Assembly (NCBI RefSeq): GCF_019320115.1
Contig: NC_089587.1
Location: 102,946,166 to 103,010,165, forward strand
Origin: Miscanthus floridulus
Lineage: Eukaryota; Streptophyta; Magnoliopsida; Poales; Poaceae
Length of the DNA stretch: 64,000 nt
Reading direction: 5' to 3'
In this document: positions 43,491-55,796 of the stretch, one piece after another
Layout of the letters: each line of letters begins with the position of its first letter
Position numbering within the stretch: the stretch's first letter is position 1
Position numbers and translations under genes: made by a program
Notes under the pieces: model-generated
Seen by the model: only the letters and a program-made list of their open reading frames with translations
What the model was told of the DNA's origin: nothing
The model's database searches: none

Positions 43491-45054
43491 CTAATTGGCA
43501 TCACACGCTAAACCCTCAATAGGGTGCCGCACAACCAACACAAGATGAGGATCACATAAGCCATGAGCAATCTACTAGAGTACCTTTTGGTTCTCCACCG
43601 GGGAAAGGTCAAAAACCCCTCACAATCACCACGATCGGAGCCGAAGACAATCACCAACCTTAGCTCAACGATCCTCGCTGCTCCAAGCCATCTAGGTGGC
43701 GGCAACCACCAAGAGTAAGAAGCCAAACCCGCAGCGAAACACGAATACCAAGTGGCTGTAGATGCAAACACTCAAGCAATGCACTTAGATTCTCTCCCAA
43801 TCTCACAAAGATGATGAATCAATGATGGAGATGAGTGAGAGGGCTTTGGCTAAGCTCACAAGGTTGCTATGTCAATGAAAATGGCCAAGAGAGTGAGCTA
43901 GAGCCGGCCAAACAATATTTATAGACATCCCCAAATAATAGAGCCGTTGGCTCAAATATTGGGCTGATTGCGGGACGACCGGACATGCAGGTCGTGTGCA
44001 CCGGACGTGTTCGATGTGGTGACCGGTCATGTTCGGTCACTGCGTCTAGTCGTTGCCTGACCGCCACATGTCCCTTTCAAATTGTTTAGCCATTGGCGCC
44101 CAACGGCTATCTCTATGCATAGTAATACTACGTGATCGGACACGCTGTTAGAAAACAACCAGACCCAGGAGACACAGCGTCAGGACGAGTCCAGAGAGCT
44201 CCCAAAACCGCTCTAGGCCGATCGAACGCGTCCGATCACATCGGATCAGACGCTCCCAGTGTCCGATGAATTATTGCGCTAAAAACCCGAGGCATGCTGG
44301 TTCACACCTGGCGATCGAACGCATCCGGTCACTCTCTGCAATCCTGCTTCGGGCTATATCACTTTGACCTGATGCTGAATAGTACCTCATCAGCGTCCGG
44401 TCACTCCACTGAGCCAGAGTCCGGTCACTTTCACTTAGTCGCCTACCTCGGGTCCAAATATTGGACGCGTTCGGTCCTGATTCCGGACGTGTCCGGTCAC
44501 TTCTATCTGACTACCCCAAGACTGGATAAAATACCGGACACGTCCAGTAACTCTGTGACCAACGCGACTAACTCGTTTTCAACTCTATCTTCTTTACCCT
44601 TGCACAAATGTGCCAACCACCAAGTGTATCACCTTGTGCACATGTGTTAGCATATTTTTACAAATGTTTTCAAGGGTGTTAGCACTCCACTAGATCCTAA
44701 ATGCATATGCAATGAGTTAGAGCATCTAGTGGCACTTTAATAACTGCATTTTGATACGAGTTTCACTCCTCTTAATAGTATGGCTATCGATCCTAAATGT
44801 GATCACACTCGCTAAGTGTCTCGATCACTAAACCAAAAAGCTCCTATCAATTTCACCTTTGCCTTGAGCTTTTTGTTTTTCTCTTTCTTCTTTTCCAAGT
44901 CCAAGCACGGATCATCACCATGGCATCACCATTATCATGATCTTCACCGTTGCTTCACCACTTGGAATAATGCTACATATCTCATGATCACTTAGATGAA
45001 TTAGGTTAGCCCTTAGGGTTTCATCATTTCACCAAAACCAAACTAGAGCTTTCA
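43491..45054 (-). repeat. SIRE-2 3' LTR, truncated
   Basis: Matches 56257-57834 of the 5' LTR and ends CTAGAGCTTTCA at 45054. The first ~460 bp on its left are missing, replaced by the SINE-side flank. A TATAAATA box (minus) is at 43916-43923 and the CCGGACGC/GCGTCCGG array is at about 43975-44550. Confidence 0.87.
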
Positions 45055-45778
45055 ATCTCCCCCTTTTTGGTAATTGATGACAACCCTTATACAAAGATAT
45101 GAATTAAAATTTAATTGAATCCATGTTGCTTGCCCAAGCATATTTACCATGTGTAAAAGGATATGGACAAGTTTTATGAACCCCAAATGATAGCAATTGC
45201 TCCCCCTACATATGTGCTAAGAGTCTGGATAGTAGCTTGCACATATGTTTAGATAGGAAATGTAGAGTCAATGTCTACCAAATAATGCTAAGGTATAAGA
45301 GATGGACATTTGAAGCGTGATACCAATCGAAGTGCACCAATATACCATCCTTAGCACCATGAGTAACTAGACATCCACAAAAAAACTAGAATACCCCATG
45401 AGATCAACATTAGAAGTAAGGGTTTAGTTTTCATAATATGAGCATGAGTCTAGTTACTTAACCTATGCATGCTAGTTTTTCATTTCATCATTCAAACCTA
45501 CAACTAGCATACACCACACAAGCATGGATATTGAAATTTAAAACTTGTGCCATGCAAGCAAATATATGAAATACACATTCAAATGCACCATACAAGTTCA
45601 TGAGCTTGCTCCCCCTACTTGTGTGCTAAAATTTTTAATTGATCCCTTTCTTTGTCATATCTCTCCCCCTAATTCTCCCCCTATCACTTATATCTTTGTT
45701 TCTCTCCCCCTTTGTTGTCTTTTCACTATCTTTGTACACTATTTCTCCCCTTTTGTCATCAATGACCATAAAGGTTTA
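45055..45778 (-). other. SIRE-2 post-pol region with repeated polypurine tracts
   Basis: Between the pol end and the 3' LTR, the sense strand repeats AGGGGGAG or GGGGGAGA several times (complements at about 45057, 45200, 45610, 45664, 45676 and 45706). The copy next to the LTR, AAAAAGGGGGAGAT, is the expected polypurine tract. I see no env-like ORF. Confidence 0.6.
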
Positions 45779-48700
45779 ATTTTAAATAGGTTGTGATTTT
45801 CAATGTTGGTGAATATATCGGCAAGTTGATCTTCGGTGCCCACACTCTCAATGCAAATGTCTCCTTTTTGTTGGTGATCTCTTATGAAATGATGACGAAC
45901 ATCAATGTGCTTTGTTCTTGCATGTTGAACCGGGTTGTTGGTTAACTTGATTGCACTCTAATTGTCACATAGCAATGGCACTTTCTTGAACTTGATTCCA
46001 AAGTCATTCAAGATGGCCTTCATCCAAAGTATTTATGCACAACAACTACTGGTGGATATGTATTCAGCTTCAGCGGTTGATAATGCAACACTATTTTGCT
46101 TCTTTGATGACCATGAAACAAGTGATCTTCCCAACAATTGACATGTGCCTGAGGTGCTCTCTCTTTCAACCTTGCATCCCGCATAATCCAAATCGGAGTA
46201 ACCAACTAGCTCAAACTTTGCTCCTTTGGGATACCACATACCAACATTTTGTGTATGCTTCAAGTACCTCAATATTCTCTTTGTAGCCTTCAAATGACTT
46301 TCTCTTAGTGAGGCTTGAAATCTTACACATATGCACACACTAAACATGACATTTGGCCTTGATGCGATCATATAGAGTAGGCTTCCAATCATAGACCAAT
46401 ACAATTTTTGATCCACCATATTGCCACTTGCTTCACTATCCAAGTTACCATTTGTCCTCATTGGTGTGCTAATGGCTTTGCTATCACTCATGCCAAACTT
46501 CTTGAGCATGTCTTTGATGTACTTGCCTTGACTCACAAATGTACCATTCTTCAATTGCTTGATTTGAAGACCAAGGAAGTAACTTAACTCTCCAATCATG
46601 GACATATCAAACTCATTAGCCATCATCTTTTCAAACTCTTCACAAAAGTCTTAATTGGTTGATCCAAATATGATATCATCAACATATATTTGCAACACAA
46701 ATAAGTCTTTGCCAATCTTCTTAGTGAAAAGAGTGGTGTCAACCTTGCCCATCATGAACCCTTTAGAGAGTAGAAAGTCCATCAATCTCTCATACCATGC
46801 TCTAGGTGCTTGCTTCAAGACATACAATGCCTTCTTCAACTTGTACACATGGTCGGGCTTCTTGTCATTTTCAAAACTAGGAGGTTGCTCAACATATACT
46901 TCTTCATTGATGTAACCATTGAGAAATGCACTCTTAACATCCATTTGATAGAGCTTGATGTTGTGGGCATAAGCATAGGCTAGTAAGATTCTAATTGCTT
47001 TCAATCTAGCAACCAGGGTATATGTTTCTCCAAAGTTAAGACCTTCAACTTATGTATATCCTTGTGCTACCAATCTTGCTTTGTTCCTTACTACTATCCC
47101 ATCTTGATCTTGCTTGTTTCTAAAGACCCATTTGGTTCCAATCACATTGTGTCCCTTTGGTCTCTCTACCAATTTTCATACTTGATTTCTTGTGAAGTTA
47201 TTCAATTCTTCATGCATAGCATTCACCCAATCAACATCCTTCAATGATTCATCTATCTTCTTTGGTTCAATGGATGACACAAATGAGAAATGCTCACAAA
47301 ATAAAGCCAATCTTGATCTTGTTTGTACACCTCTAGAAATATCTCCAATTATAGTGTCCAATGGATGATCCCTTGCAATATTGGTTGGTTTGAGGATTGG
47401 AACTTGATTACTTACACTTGCTTGATCATTGGGTTGAGATGATGCACTAGTTACTTGATCTTGTTTATTATCATGAGAGCCATCTGTACTAGCTTGATTT
47501 GTATCATCTTGCACATTTGAGTTAGAGAGCACTTGCACTTGATCATCTTCATCATCATTCACTTGCCTAGGCCTCAATTCACCAACATCCATGTTCTTCA
47601 TGGCATTTGAAAGTTGAATGCCTCTAACATCTTCCAAGTTCTCATTATCTTCTTGTGAACCTTTAGTTTCATCGAATTCAACATCATGAACTTCCTCAAG
47701 AGTACCACTATACAAATTCCAAACTCTATATGCTTTGCTAGTAGTTGAGTATCCAAGTAGGAATCCTTCATAATATTTCTTGTCAAATTTGCCCAAACTA
47801 GTGCATTTCTTCAAGATATAGCATTTGCAACCAAAGACCCAAAAATATGTAATGTTGGGCTTTCTACCATTCAAGAGCTCATATGGTGTCTTCTCTTTCA
47901 ATGGGTGACAATAGAGGCGGTTGCTACAATAGGAAGCCATGTTGATAGCTTCGGCCCAAAAAGATTGACTCACATTGTACTCACTAAGCATAGACCTTGC
48001 CATATCGATGAGTGTTCTATTCTTCCTCTCAACAAGGCCATTTGATTATGGAGTGTACTTGGCTAAGAATTGATGTCTAATTCCAAATTCACCACATAAC
48101 TCATCAATTCTAGTGTTCTTGAACTCACTACCATTGTCACTTCTAACTCTCTTGATGGTTGTTTCAAACTCATTGCGGATGCCCTTGACAAATGATTTAA
48201 ATGTTGCAAACACATCACTTTTGTCCACTAGAAAGAATACCCAAGTGTATCTAGTATAATCATCCACTATTACAAAGTCATATTTGTTACCACCGATGTT
48301 AGTGTATTGAGTTGGCCCAAATAAGTCCATGTGCAATAACTCAAATGCTTTACTAGTGCTCATCATGCTTTTCTTAGGATGGGTGTTTCCAACTTGTTTT
48401 TCGGCTTGACAAGAGCTACAAAGCTTATCCTTCTCAAACACAACATCTTTAAAGCCTCTAACCAAGTCATGCTTAACCAATCTATTCAATTGTTTCATTC
48501 CAACATGACCAAGCCTTCTATGACATAACCAACCCATGCTAGACTTAGTGAACAAACATGTAGATAATTGAGCTTCACTAGCACTGAAATCAACCAAGTA
48601 TAGATTCTCATATCTAAAGCCTTTGAAGATCAAGTTAGAGCCATCCACACTTATGATCTCTATATCATCTACCCCAAAGATGCATTTAAATCCAAGATCA

Positions 48701-48897
48701 CACAATTGAGCCACGGATAGCAAATTTAAGTTCAAGCTCTCTACTAGCAACACATTGGATATGTTCCTGTGATTGGATATTGCAATCTTACCAAGCCCTT
48801 TGACCTTGCCTTTGCCATTGTCACCAAATGTGATACTTTCATAACCATCATTACCATTAGTATTGATTGAGTTGAACATTCTTGCATCACCGGTCAT
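45779..48897 (-). pseudogene. SIRE-2 pol: protease, pre-integrase, integrase, RT, RNase H (broken)
   Basis: Minus strand. The protease ends just above 48897 (HMTGDARMF). The GAG-pre-integrase zinc domain is present (CHRRLGHVGMKQLNRL, then CSSCQAEKQ). The integrase core follows with HMDLFGP, VDDYTRYTWVFFL and RSDNGSEF. Next come a variable linker (47300-47700), RT with FLNGYINEEVYVEQP and YVDDIIFGS at 46670-46692, and RNase H with YSDLDYAGC and STAEAEYIS near 46060. The end DQLADIF lies near 45810. Stops break it near 48045, 47175, 47050, 46650 and 46030. It is a better guide than SIRE-1 to the intact domain order. Confidence 0.87.
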
Positions 48898-48985
48898 GTG
48901 TTGAGTGCACCCACTATCAAGAACCCAATGGCTTCGTCCAGCTTTGTAATTGACCTACAAAAGAAGATCCATTCTTTTTAGGTAC

Positions 48986-49991
48986 CTAAACTTGCTTGGG
49001 TGCTTGAAGGTTAGCGACCAAGCTCTTTGGCACCCAAATTGCTTTCTTCTTTGAGCCCATCCATGGTGTACCAATGAACTTAGCTTTCACACCATTTGTA
49101 CCCTTAGCAAGCACATAGAAAGAATTAATCTTAATTGAGGATACATTAGCATTCTTGCTCCTGTTCTTGCACTCATTCTCTTTATGACCAACTTGCTTGC
49201 AACTAGTGCAAAACCAACCATTGTTCTTCACAAAACTAGTCTTGTGAGGAGCAAAGGCCGCCTTGCCTTTCTTGGGGGTATAGCCTAATCCCTCTTTGTA
49301 GAGAGAGGCTCTTTGGCTACCCAAGCACATAAGCAAGTAGTCCTCACCGCCATAGGCCTTAGCTAAGGTGTGAGTGAGCTCATTGACCTCCTTCTTGAGG
49401 GTCTCATTCTCAACCATTAGTGAGGCATCATATGTGAAACCATCACTACTAGATGAGGTGGAAGTGAAAGTGCTACAAGAAGGGTTAGTGGGAGCAACAA
49501 TGATAGGCTTATAGAATGATTCAATTAATTAAGTCACAAGTTAAGCCTACATTACATGTCTCAACAATGCTTCTTCTAATTTTGCTCATCAAGCAAAGAG
49601 GAATGAGCTTTTTTAAGCTTCTTGTGAGCCTTGCCAAGCTTCTCATGGACTTCCTCTAGCCTCTTATAAGATGCATTGAGCTCATCAAAGGCTTGCTTAA
49701 GGACTTTTAGTTCCCTACGCAAGCTTTTACATTCCCTTCTCTTAATGTCAAAGTGTTCTTTAGCATCATCTAGCATGTTAAGTAGTTCATCCTTAGTTGG
49801 TTCATCATCATCATAATCACTTTCATCTTCATTTTCATTTTCATTATCATGTTCCTCATCACTTCCATCATCACAAGTTTGTACCTTAGTGGCCTTAGCC
49901 ATGAAGCATGATGAAGTGTCAAAGAGAGAAGGCTTCTTATTGATAGCAATGCTTGCAAGTGTCTTCTTCTTGGTGGTCTTGTCATCACCGC
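48986..49991 (-). pseudogene. SIRE-2 gag, C-terminal piece (coiled coil and second CCHC knuckle)
   Basis: The downstream half of gag after the solo LTR. It shows an acidic Asn/Glu/Asp stretch (49800-49870), a coiled coil (YKRLEEVHEKLGKAHKKLKK, 49600-49720), then the second knuckle CTSCKQVGHKENEC near 49190. It ends in the gag-pol junction PKSLVANLQAPKQV. A frame break lies between 49418 and 49576. Confidence 0.8.
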
Positions 49992-52900
49992 TGTAACAGA
50001 ACCGACCAATTTATAAGAGCACAAGTATGAAAGCAATCACCGGAGTGATCAAACCGTCATACTTGAACCCATATAAACCCGGTAGTCAACTGAAACCATG
50101 AAGGATTTCAAACCAACTTGCATACAACCAAGATCACAGTAATTCAACATAACAAGCCACATGTTACATCCATTTCACAAGTAGTTCACAAGTACCTCAT
50201 ACATCAGAGTACACATAGTTATTACAAACGAGTTCACAAATAGCGGAAGCAAAGTAGTTTGAGACCATCACGCACACTTAGTTCAAATTCAAGCCAGTTC
50301 TATAGTCATATCCAGCAAAAGCAGTAAGATAAGATGACATAGATGATCATGCCCATGATCTAGTCTTCATCCCCCGTAGGGTGGAGACAATACTTGCAGT
50401 AGCCATTATAGAGCACGTCATATGCAAGAAGGGTGAATAAACCCTTAGTACGAGAATGTACTCAGCTAGACTTACCTGTCGTAAACCAGAAATAGATAAC
50501 ACCAAGGAGTATGCAAGGCTTTATCGGTGGATCTTGCTTGACAACCATTTTTGCATAAAAGCTTAGTGATATGAGAGCATAATTTTCATTATTAGTAAGC
50601 AGTAAATTATCCAATTTAACCTATCAACTAGATTAGCACCTGTACTAGAGCAAACAATTGATTTAACTCCAAACATTAGTAACCATATCTGGTATAATAT
50701 TGTATCATCATCATCGATTTAACCATCAAGTTCCATTAAGTGCTTCTACGTTGTCGCTGCTCAGTCAAGTTCTCACTATCTGGGAGAGACGGCGATTCGA
50801 ATCGATTCCTATCTAGCTGGAGGGGTATTCCTAACACAAACCCAATCAACCTGATCAATGGTTTCCTTGGGTCACCTTTGGTACAACTCAGGAATCGTGG
50901 TTCTGAGCAGCACCGCACCCTCAGGGAGTCCACTCTGCTAGATGGTCAATCTCACCTCGGACTTACGCCAATAGCTCCCCACACATCCTTACTACCGCTA
51001 GGGTGCGCACTTTCACTTCCTAGACTTCCGGCCTGGGTTGAGCTACCTGACTTCGCGGTCAGAATGAGTTATCTGGCCAACTAAGTGATAGGCATGCATT
51101 CAACATGACATGAGGACGTATAGCGAATCGGTCCTTAACCGACACAGACGGGGATAGATCCACACCCAAGACCTCCCTGCCTTGTTGCTTCTCTATCGAC
51201 ATCCCGCCCGGTCATAATTCATTATTAACACATGGTTATTTTTCACGATAGCAAATATAGCCAACCGTGACCAGACATCATCCTAACTTACAGGTGACAG
51301 GAAATCACCTGACTTTTATCGGTCTAAGCAAGGCTAAGCTTTGATTCGCTCCTGGACCTAAATAGGATTCAGGGTACGTTTACTGGACAAGGAATAGATA
51401 TATATGCAACAAGAGTTTGCATCTAGTTCCTATCACTTAATGCATCACAATTAAAGATACTCAAGGTAACCATTGTTAAAACATAGGAGACTTAGAATGC
51501 TCCGGGGCTTGCCTTTTAGAAAAGACGAAGGTTGGTGATCAGGACACTCAAGAACTTCTTCGTCTGCTCCTTCTTCGGGTGTCTACACCTCCTGCTCCTG
51601 AGCTTGCTGCTGCTCCTCCGGAAGTACTTGCTTGAATTCTAGTAGCGTGACTCCCTCCGGAACACCTATTGCATGCATATGCATCGTATAAGAATCATGC
51701 ATGCACAAGATATGGAAGGTGATGATGAAATGTACAACCATGTATGAAGGAACGCATGAAAGACATAATGATACAAGATTAACATCGATTTTACCGAGTA
51801 TGTGCATATCTCTTTTTAGAAAACAAGAACGGCACACTCACCAAGTTCTAATAACCTAAGATAAAGTTGTTCATCTTCAGTAAGAGGTCTAGCACCTGCA
51901 ACTAACAATTTATCTTAATTAGCCTAGCATCTAAATCATCACATCAACTCATATAAAGCAAACAAGTCATTCACTGCACTCAACAGTTTTTAGGCTGCAA
52001 ACAGCAGCTACAAGTTTGATCCATAACTGGAGTTCTACAGATCCAAATACTATGCTTTAAGACTTTCTGGAAAGCTTATAAAGTTGTCTACAACTTTCAT
52101 TTAATCATCAAAGTCTAATTCAAACTCAAACTAGGTCAAACAGACTGATCTTCCAAAACTATCTGCGAATTCCAGAGAGTAGGCAGTTGGGAGTGCTGTC
52201 TTCTAACTGAGATAATTTTCAAACTACTAGGCCAAATGTCTTAAAACTTTGACACAAGCTATATTAACAAGTTTCCTACAACTTTGTCATTGACCACTTT
52301 CACAGCAAACATCAAATTCACTAGTTAAACTGCTTAACTCTCAAATCTATTCAGAAGGTCATTATCATAGAATTATAGTGAAAATACTATTTCATTACAT
52401 ACACGAATAGCACCATGAGTACTACCAATGTTACCAACAGTTAACATACATCAAATGAACATAAGCAAACATAGTGGCCCTTCCTAAATAAATTATTTTC
52501 ATTCCTTTGTTAATTTATTTAGATAATTAGGTTAAATAATAAACACATATCCCAAGTATACAGAAAATTCTACAAAAATTACAGTAGCTTAGATATGTCT
52601 CCAATAGACTACTACAAAAATTTAACATCAATTGAACAAGTATCACCTCCTACACAAAAATGACAAGGCATAAAGGCTTAAAATGGCATAATTAGAAAAC
52701 CCTAGTGAAAAGTGTCAAGCAACAGATTTTATATTTTTCCTAGCATCCTTAAGGTACTAGGACATCCTCAAACAGTTTTCATGGTCATTGGATTCATAAA
52801 TAAATTACTAAAATTCCCACAAGGATCATCCAATGATAAAAGGAAAATCTATAAATCAAAAACCATACTTGTACTGACTCTAAAATTTTTACTAGAGCTT

Positions 52901-54681
52901 CTACTAATCAATAAGAGCTCACCCACAATATTTCATAATTTTTGGAGCACATGAACTCAAGATATAATTTAAACAAGTTTGCATGCATTCAAAAATACAT
53001 TCCAAGTTTCAAATTTATTCATCCAAAACTTCCACTTCAAGTGCTCAAGTCATATTTTTCCTAAATACTAGACTTCACTATGATTCTACCAAAATTAGAA
53101 TCACTCCATTTGGATCTACCAATTTAGAGATACAAAATTCATAAAATAGCATCAAAATCTGAAATAATGAACTAGCTTCACTGGCTTGAGTCACTGGCGC
53201 TTGGGACCCACCGGTCAGGGAACCACACATGTCAGCGGCACTAAAACAGGGGAACAACGTTGTGTCGGCGCGGAAACAGCGTAGCTCGCCGGCGGCTACT
53301 TCTCCGACAAGACCAAGGGCACTGGCATGTTCCCAGTGACGATACGCACCTACCTATGCCTTTTCCCCAACCGCTACCAGGCCCTAGCTATGACGGCGTC
53401 GGCAATGGCGGACGGCGGCGAGGCCACTGTGGAACTCCAACGACGGCGAGCCCCCATTGCCCCACCCAAGCTTGGTACGAGCTTCATGGGGTCACTACGG
53501 AACTAGAGAGGTAGGAAACGGAGGGTTAGAAGGACCCTAGCTATCACGACCACGGTGGCCTCGAACTCCGGTGAGGTTGCGCACAGGGCAGCGGCGGCAG
53601 AAGTGAACAATGTGCCCTCACCTAGACTCGATAGGCTCAGATAAGAGGTGGAGGAGATAGAGGAGGACACGGCGGAGCTTTGAGCGAGCTAGAGGCAGCG
53701 TTTTCACGGCGGCGAAGGAGCTAGGCGCCGGTGACTCGCTCGGCGGCAATGGCGGAGGCGCGGCGCTCGGTTCTACGCGAACTAACGAGGCGAGGAGGCA
53801 CGAGCGAAGCAAATACACGAACCAGCAGGCGCGTGGCGTCGTCGTGTCCACAATGGCCTGACCAGCGGGGGCAGTGCCGGCGTATGGCCGCCACTTGGCA
53901 CGCGCGGCCTGAGCTCTGCTGGCCATGACTGATCGGTCGATACACTGTAGACGCAATTCAGTCAAGTCCACAACGCCTGACAGCGCTACTTGATGACCAT
54001 CAAACGCATAAATGGTGGCGAGTTGGCAAAATCATCCTAAAGCAATCATGTAGAGCTATAGTAGGGCTACAACAATGCTTTAGAAAGTATCAGCTAAATC
54101 TCAAAGAATCCCGAGTTACATCACGCCAAAGTCTGCCACAGTAAACTAGAAACGCAGTAAACACTTAGAAAAATTCTAAGTGTAGAATCAGCACTGATTT
54201 CTGGCTTGTGGGCCCAAATTGAACATGTTCTACACATTTTCATGAATTGGCTCCTAAACAAAGTTTGTTCCTTATAAAATTTGCTACAACTTTGCTTTAG
54301 GTTGCTCAGACATGCAAACACTCTAAGTTGTACTTTTTAAACAGTCAAACTTAGGAGCTCTAGTGTTCTACAATGGTCAAACCATGACTTGGAACCCTAA
54401 TTAGGCAAAATGATCAACATGAACATTATTCCTAATGACATTTTAAGCATAACTAAGTTATTTTAGTTACCCACATTCATCACTTGCACTCAATCACCCA
54501 TGATCATAAAGCATACATACAATGAAACTTAAAAGAACAATAGCATGTTTCACATGTTTCATAGCAATGTTTCATATAAAAATGCTTATGCATGAATGAA
54601 TGATGCTTATGAATGAGATGATGATGCACATGCTCATGTGATGCAAGTGTTTTAGTGCAACCATAACACAGAGGTGTTACA
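49992..54681 (-). repeat. Solo LTR of a Tekay-related Gypsy element (4690 bp)
   Basis: Starts TGTAACAGAACC and ends GAGGTGTTACA on the plus strand, with flanks ACCGC (49987-49991) and ACCAC (54682-54686), a 5-bp duplication with one transition. Its layout matches the 8872 LTR, including a shared CGACACAG...GACCTCC stretch and a GC-rich block at about 53200-53960. The block lies some 0.7 kb into the LTR in the minus-strand sense. No gag or pol lies inside. Open frames in the GC-rich block (53260-53514, 53618-53971) show no domain and I do not call them genes. Confidence 0.87.
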
Positions 54682-54686
54682 ACCAC

Positions 54687-55738
54687 TATCATCATCATCA
54701 CTTGAGGAAGCATCATTATCTCAAGTGACCACATACGAATCACCCTTCTTCTTCTTGAAGATCATCTTGTCCTTCTTCTCTTTCTTTTCCTTCTTGTCCT
54801 TCTTCTTGTTCTTCTTGTTGTCATCATCATTGTTGCTATTGTATGGGCATTGGGCAACGAGATGATCCTTGCTTCCACATTTGAAGCACCTTCTTGAATC
54901 TTCCTTGTTCTTGGATGAAGATTTCTTCCTTCTAGTGCGATAGCCCTGCTTCACCATGAACTTGCCAAATCTCTTGACAAAGAGAGCCATCTTCTCATCA
55001 TCATCATCATCATCCCATGAACCATCATCTTCACTTGATGTATCTTGCTTTGCCTTGCCCTTGGATGATGTGGCCTTGAATGCCACACTCTTCTTCTTCT
55101 CATCCTTCTTCTCATCTTTCTTCTCCTTCTTTTCTTCCTTCTCATCATCATCTCTATATGTATCATCGGTCATTATATCTCCCAACACTTGGTTTGGTGT
55201 CATGGTGCCCAAACCACTCCTCACTAGAATAATAACTAATGTGCCAAATCTTGAGGGTAAGCATCTCAAGAACTTATGGGAGAAGTCCTTGTCTTCCACC
55301 TTCTCACCAAGTGCTTTGACATCATTGACAAGCACTTGTAACCTATGGAACATCTCCGGTACACTCTCATCCTCCTTCATCTTGAAACTAGCAAACTTCT
55401 CCTTGAGGATATATGCCTTGGCACCCTTCACGGCTTGAGTGCCCTCAAATGATTCCTCCAACTTCTTCCATGCTTCATGAGTCATCTCAATGTTCTTGAT
55501 TTGCTCAAATGTTCTCTCATCAATAGCGAATGGCACCAAGAGCAATGCCATTGTTTTGGAGAAGCACTTCTTCAGCGGTGGTGGGGTTCTCCGGATCCTC
55601 TATCTCAATCTTGGTTTCCACCACCTTCCAAACTTTTCTATTGATTGACTTGATATATGTTGTTATCTTAGCCTTCCAATAGGGATAGTTTGAGCCATCA
55701 AATTATGGTGGCTTCTTGGTGTTGTTGATTTGAGCCAT
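54687..55738 (-). pseudogene. SIRE-2 gag, N-terminal piece
   Basis: Minus strand from the likely ATG at 55738 (MAQINNT). The capsid part is at 54721-55551 with IKNIEMTHEAWKKLEESF and LVNDVKALGEKVEDKDFS. A Lys/Asp-rich stretch and an acidic stretch follow, then the CCHC knuckle CFKCGSKDHLVAQC near 54850-54890 and a Lys-rich tail. A stop near 55705 and a frame break near 55552 separate the first ~60 residues. The solo Gypsy LTR cuts gag at 54681. Confidence 0.83.
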
Positions 55739-55783
55739 TTTTTACACCGAAGGTTGTTAAGCCTCAAATCACGGTGACCACGA

Positions 55784-55794
55784 CTCTGATACCA
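55784..55794 (-). other. SIRE-2 primer binding site (tRNA-Met)
   Basis: Plus-strand CTCTGATACCA, complement of TGGTATCAGAG, two bases from the LTR start at 55797. Confidence 0.85.
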
Positions 55795-55796
55795 CT

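Noticed and set aside
53260..53971. Possible GC-rich host gene
   Set aside because: It is inside the solo Tekay-type LTR at the position of the GC block shared by the other LTRs, and no domain is seen.
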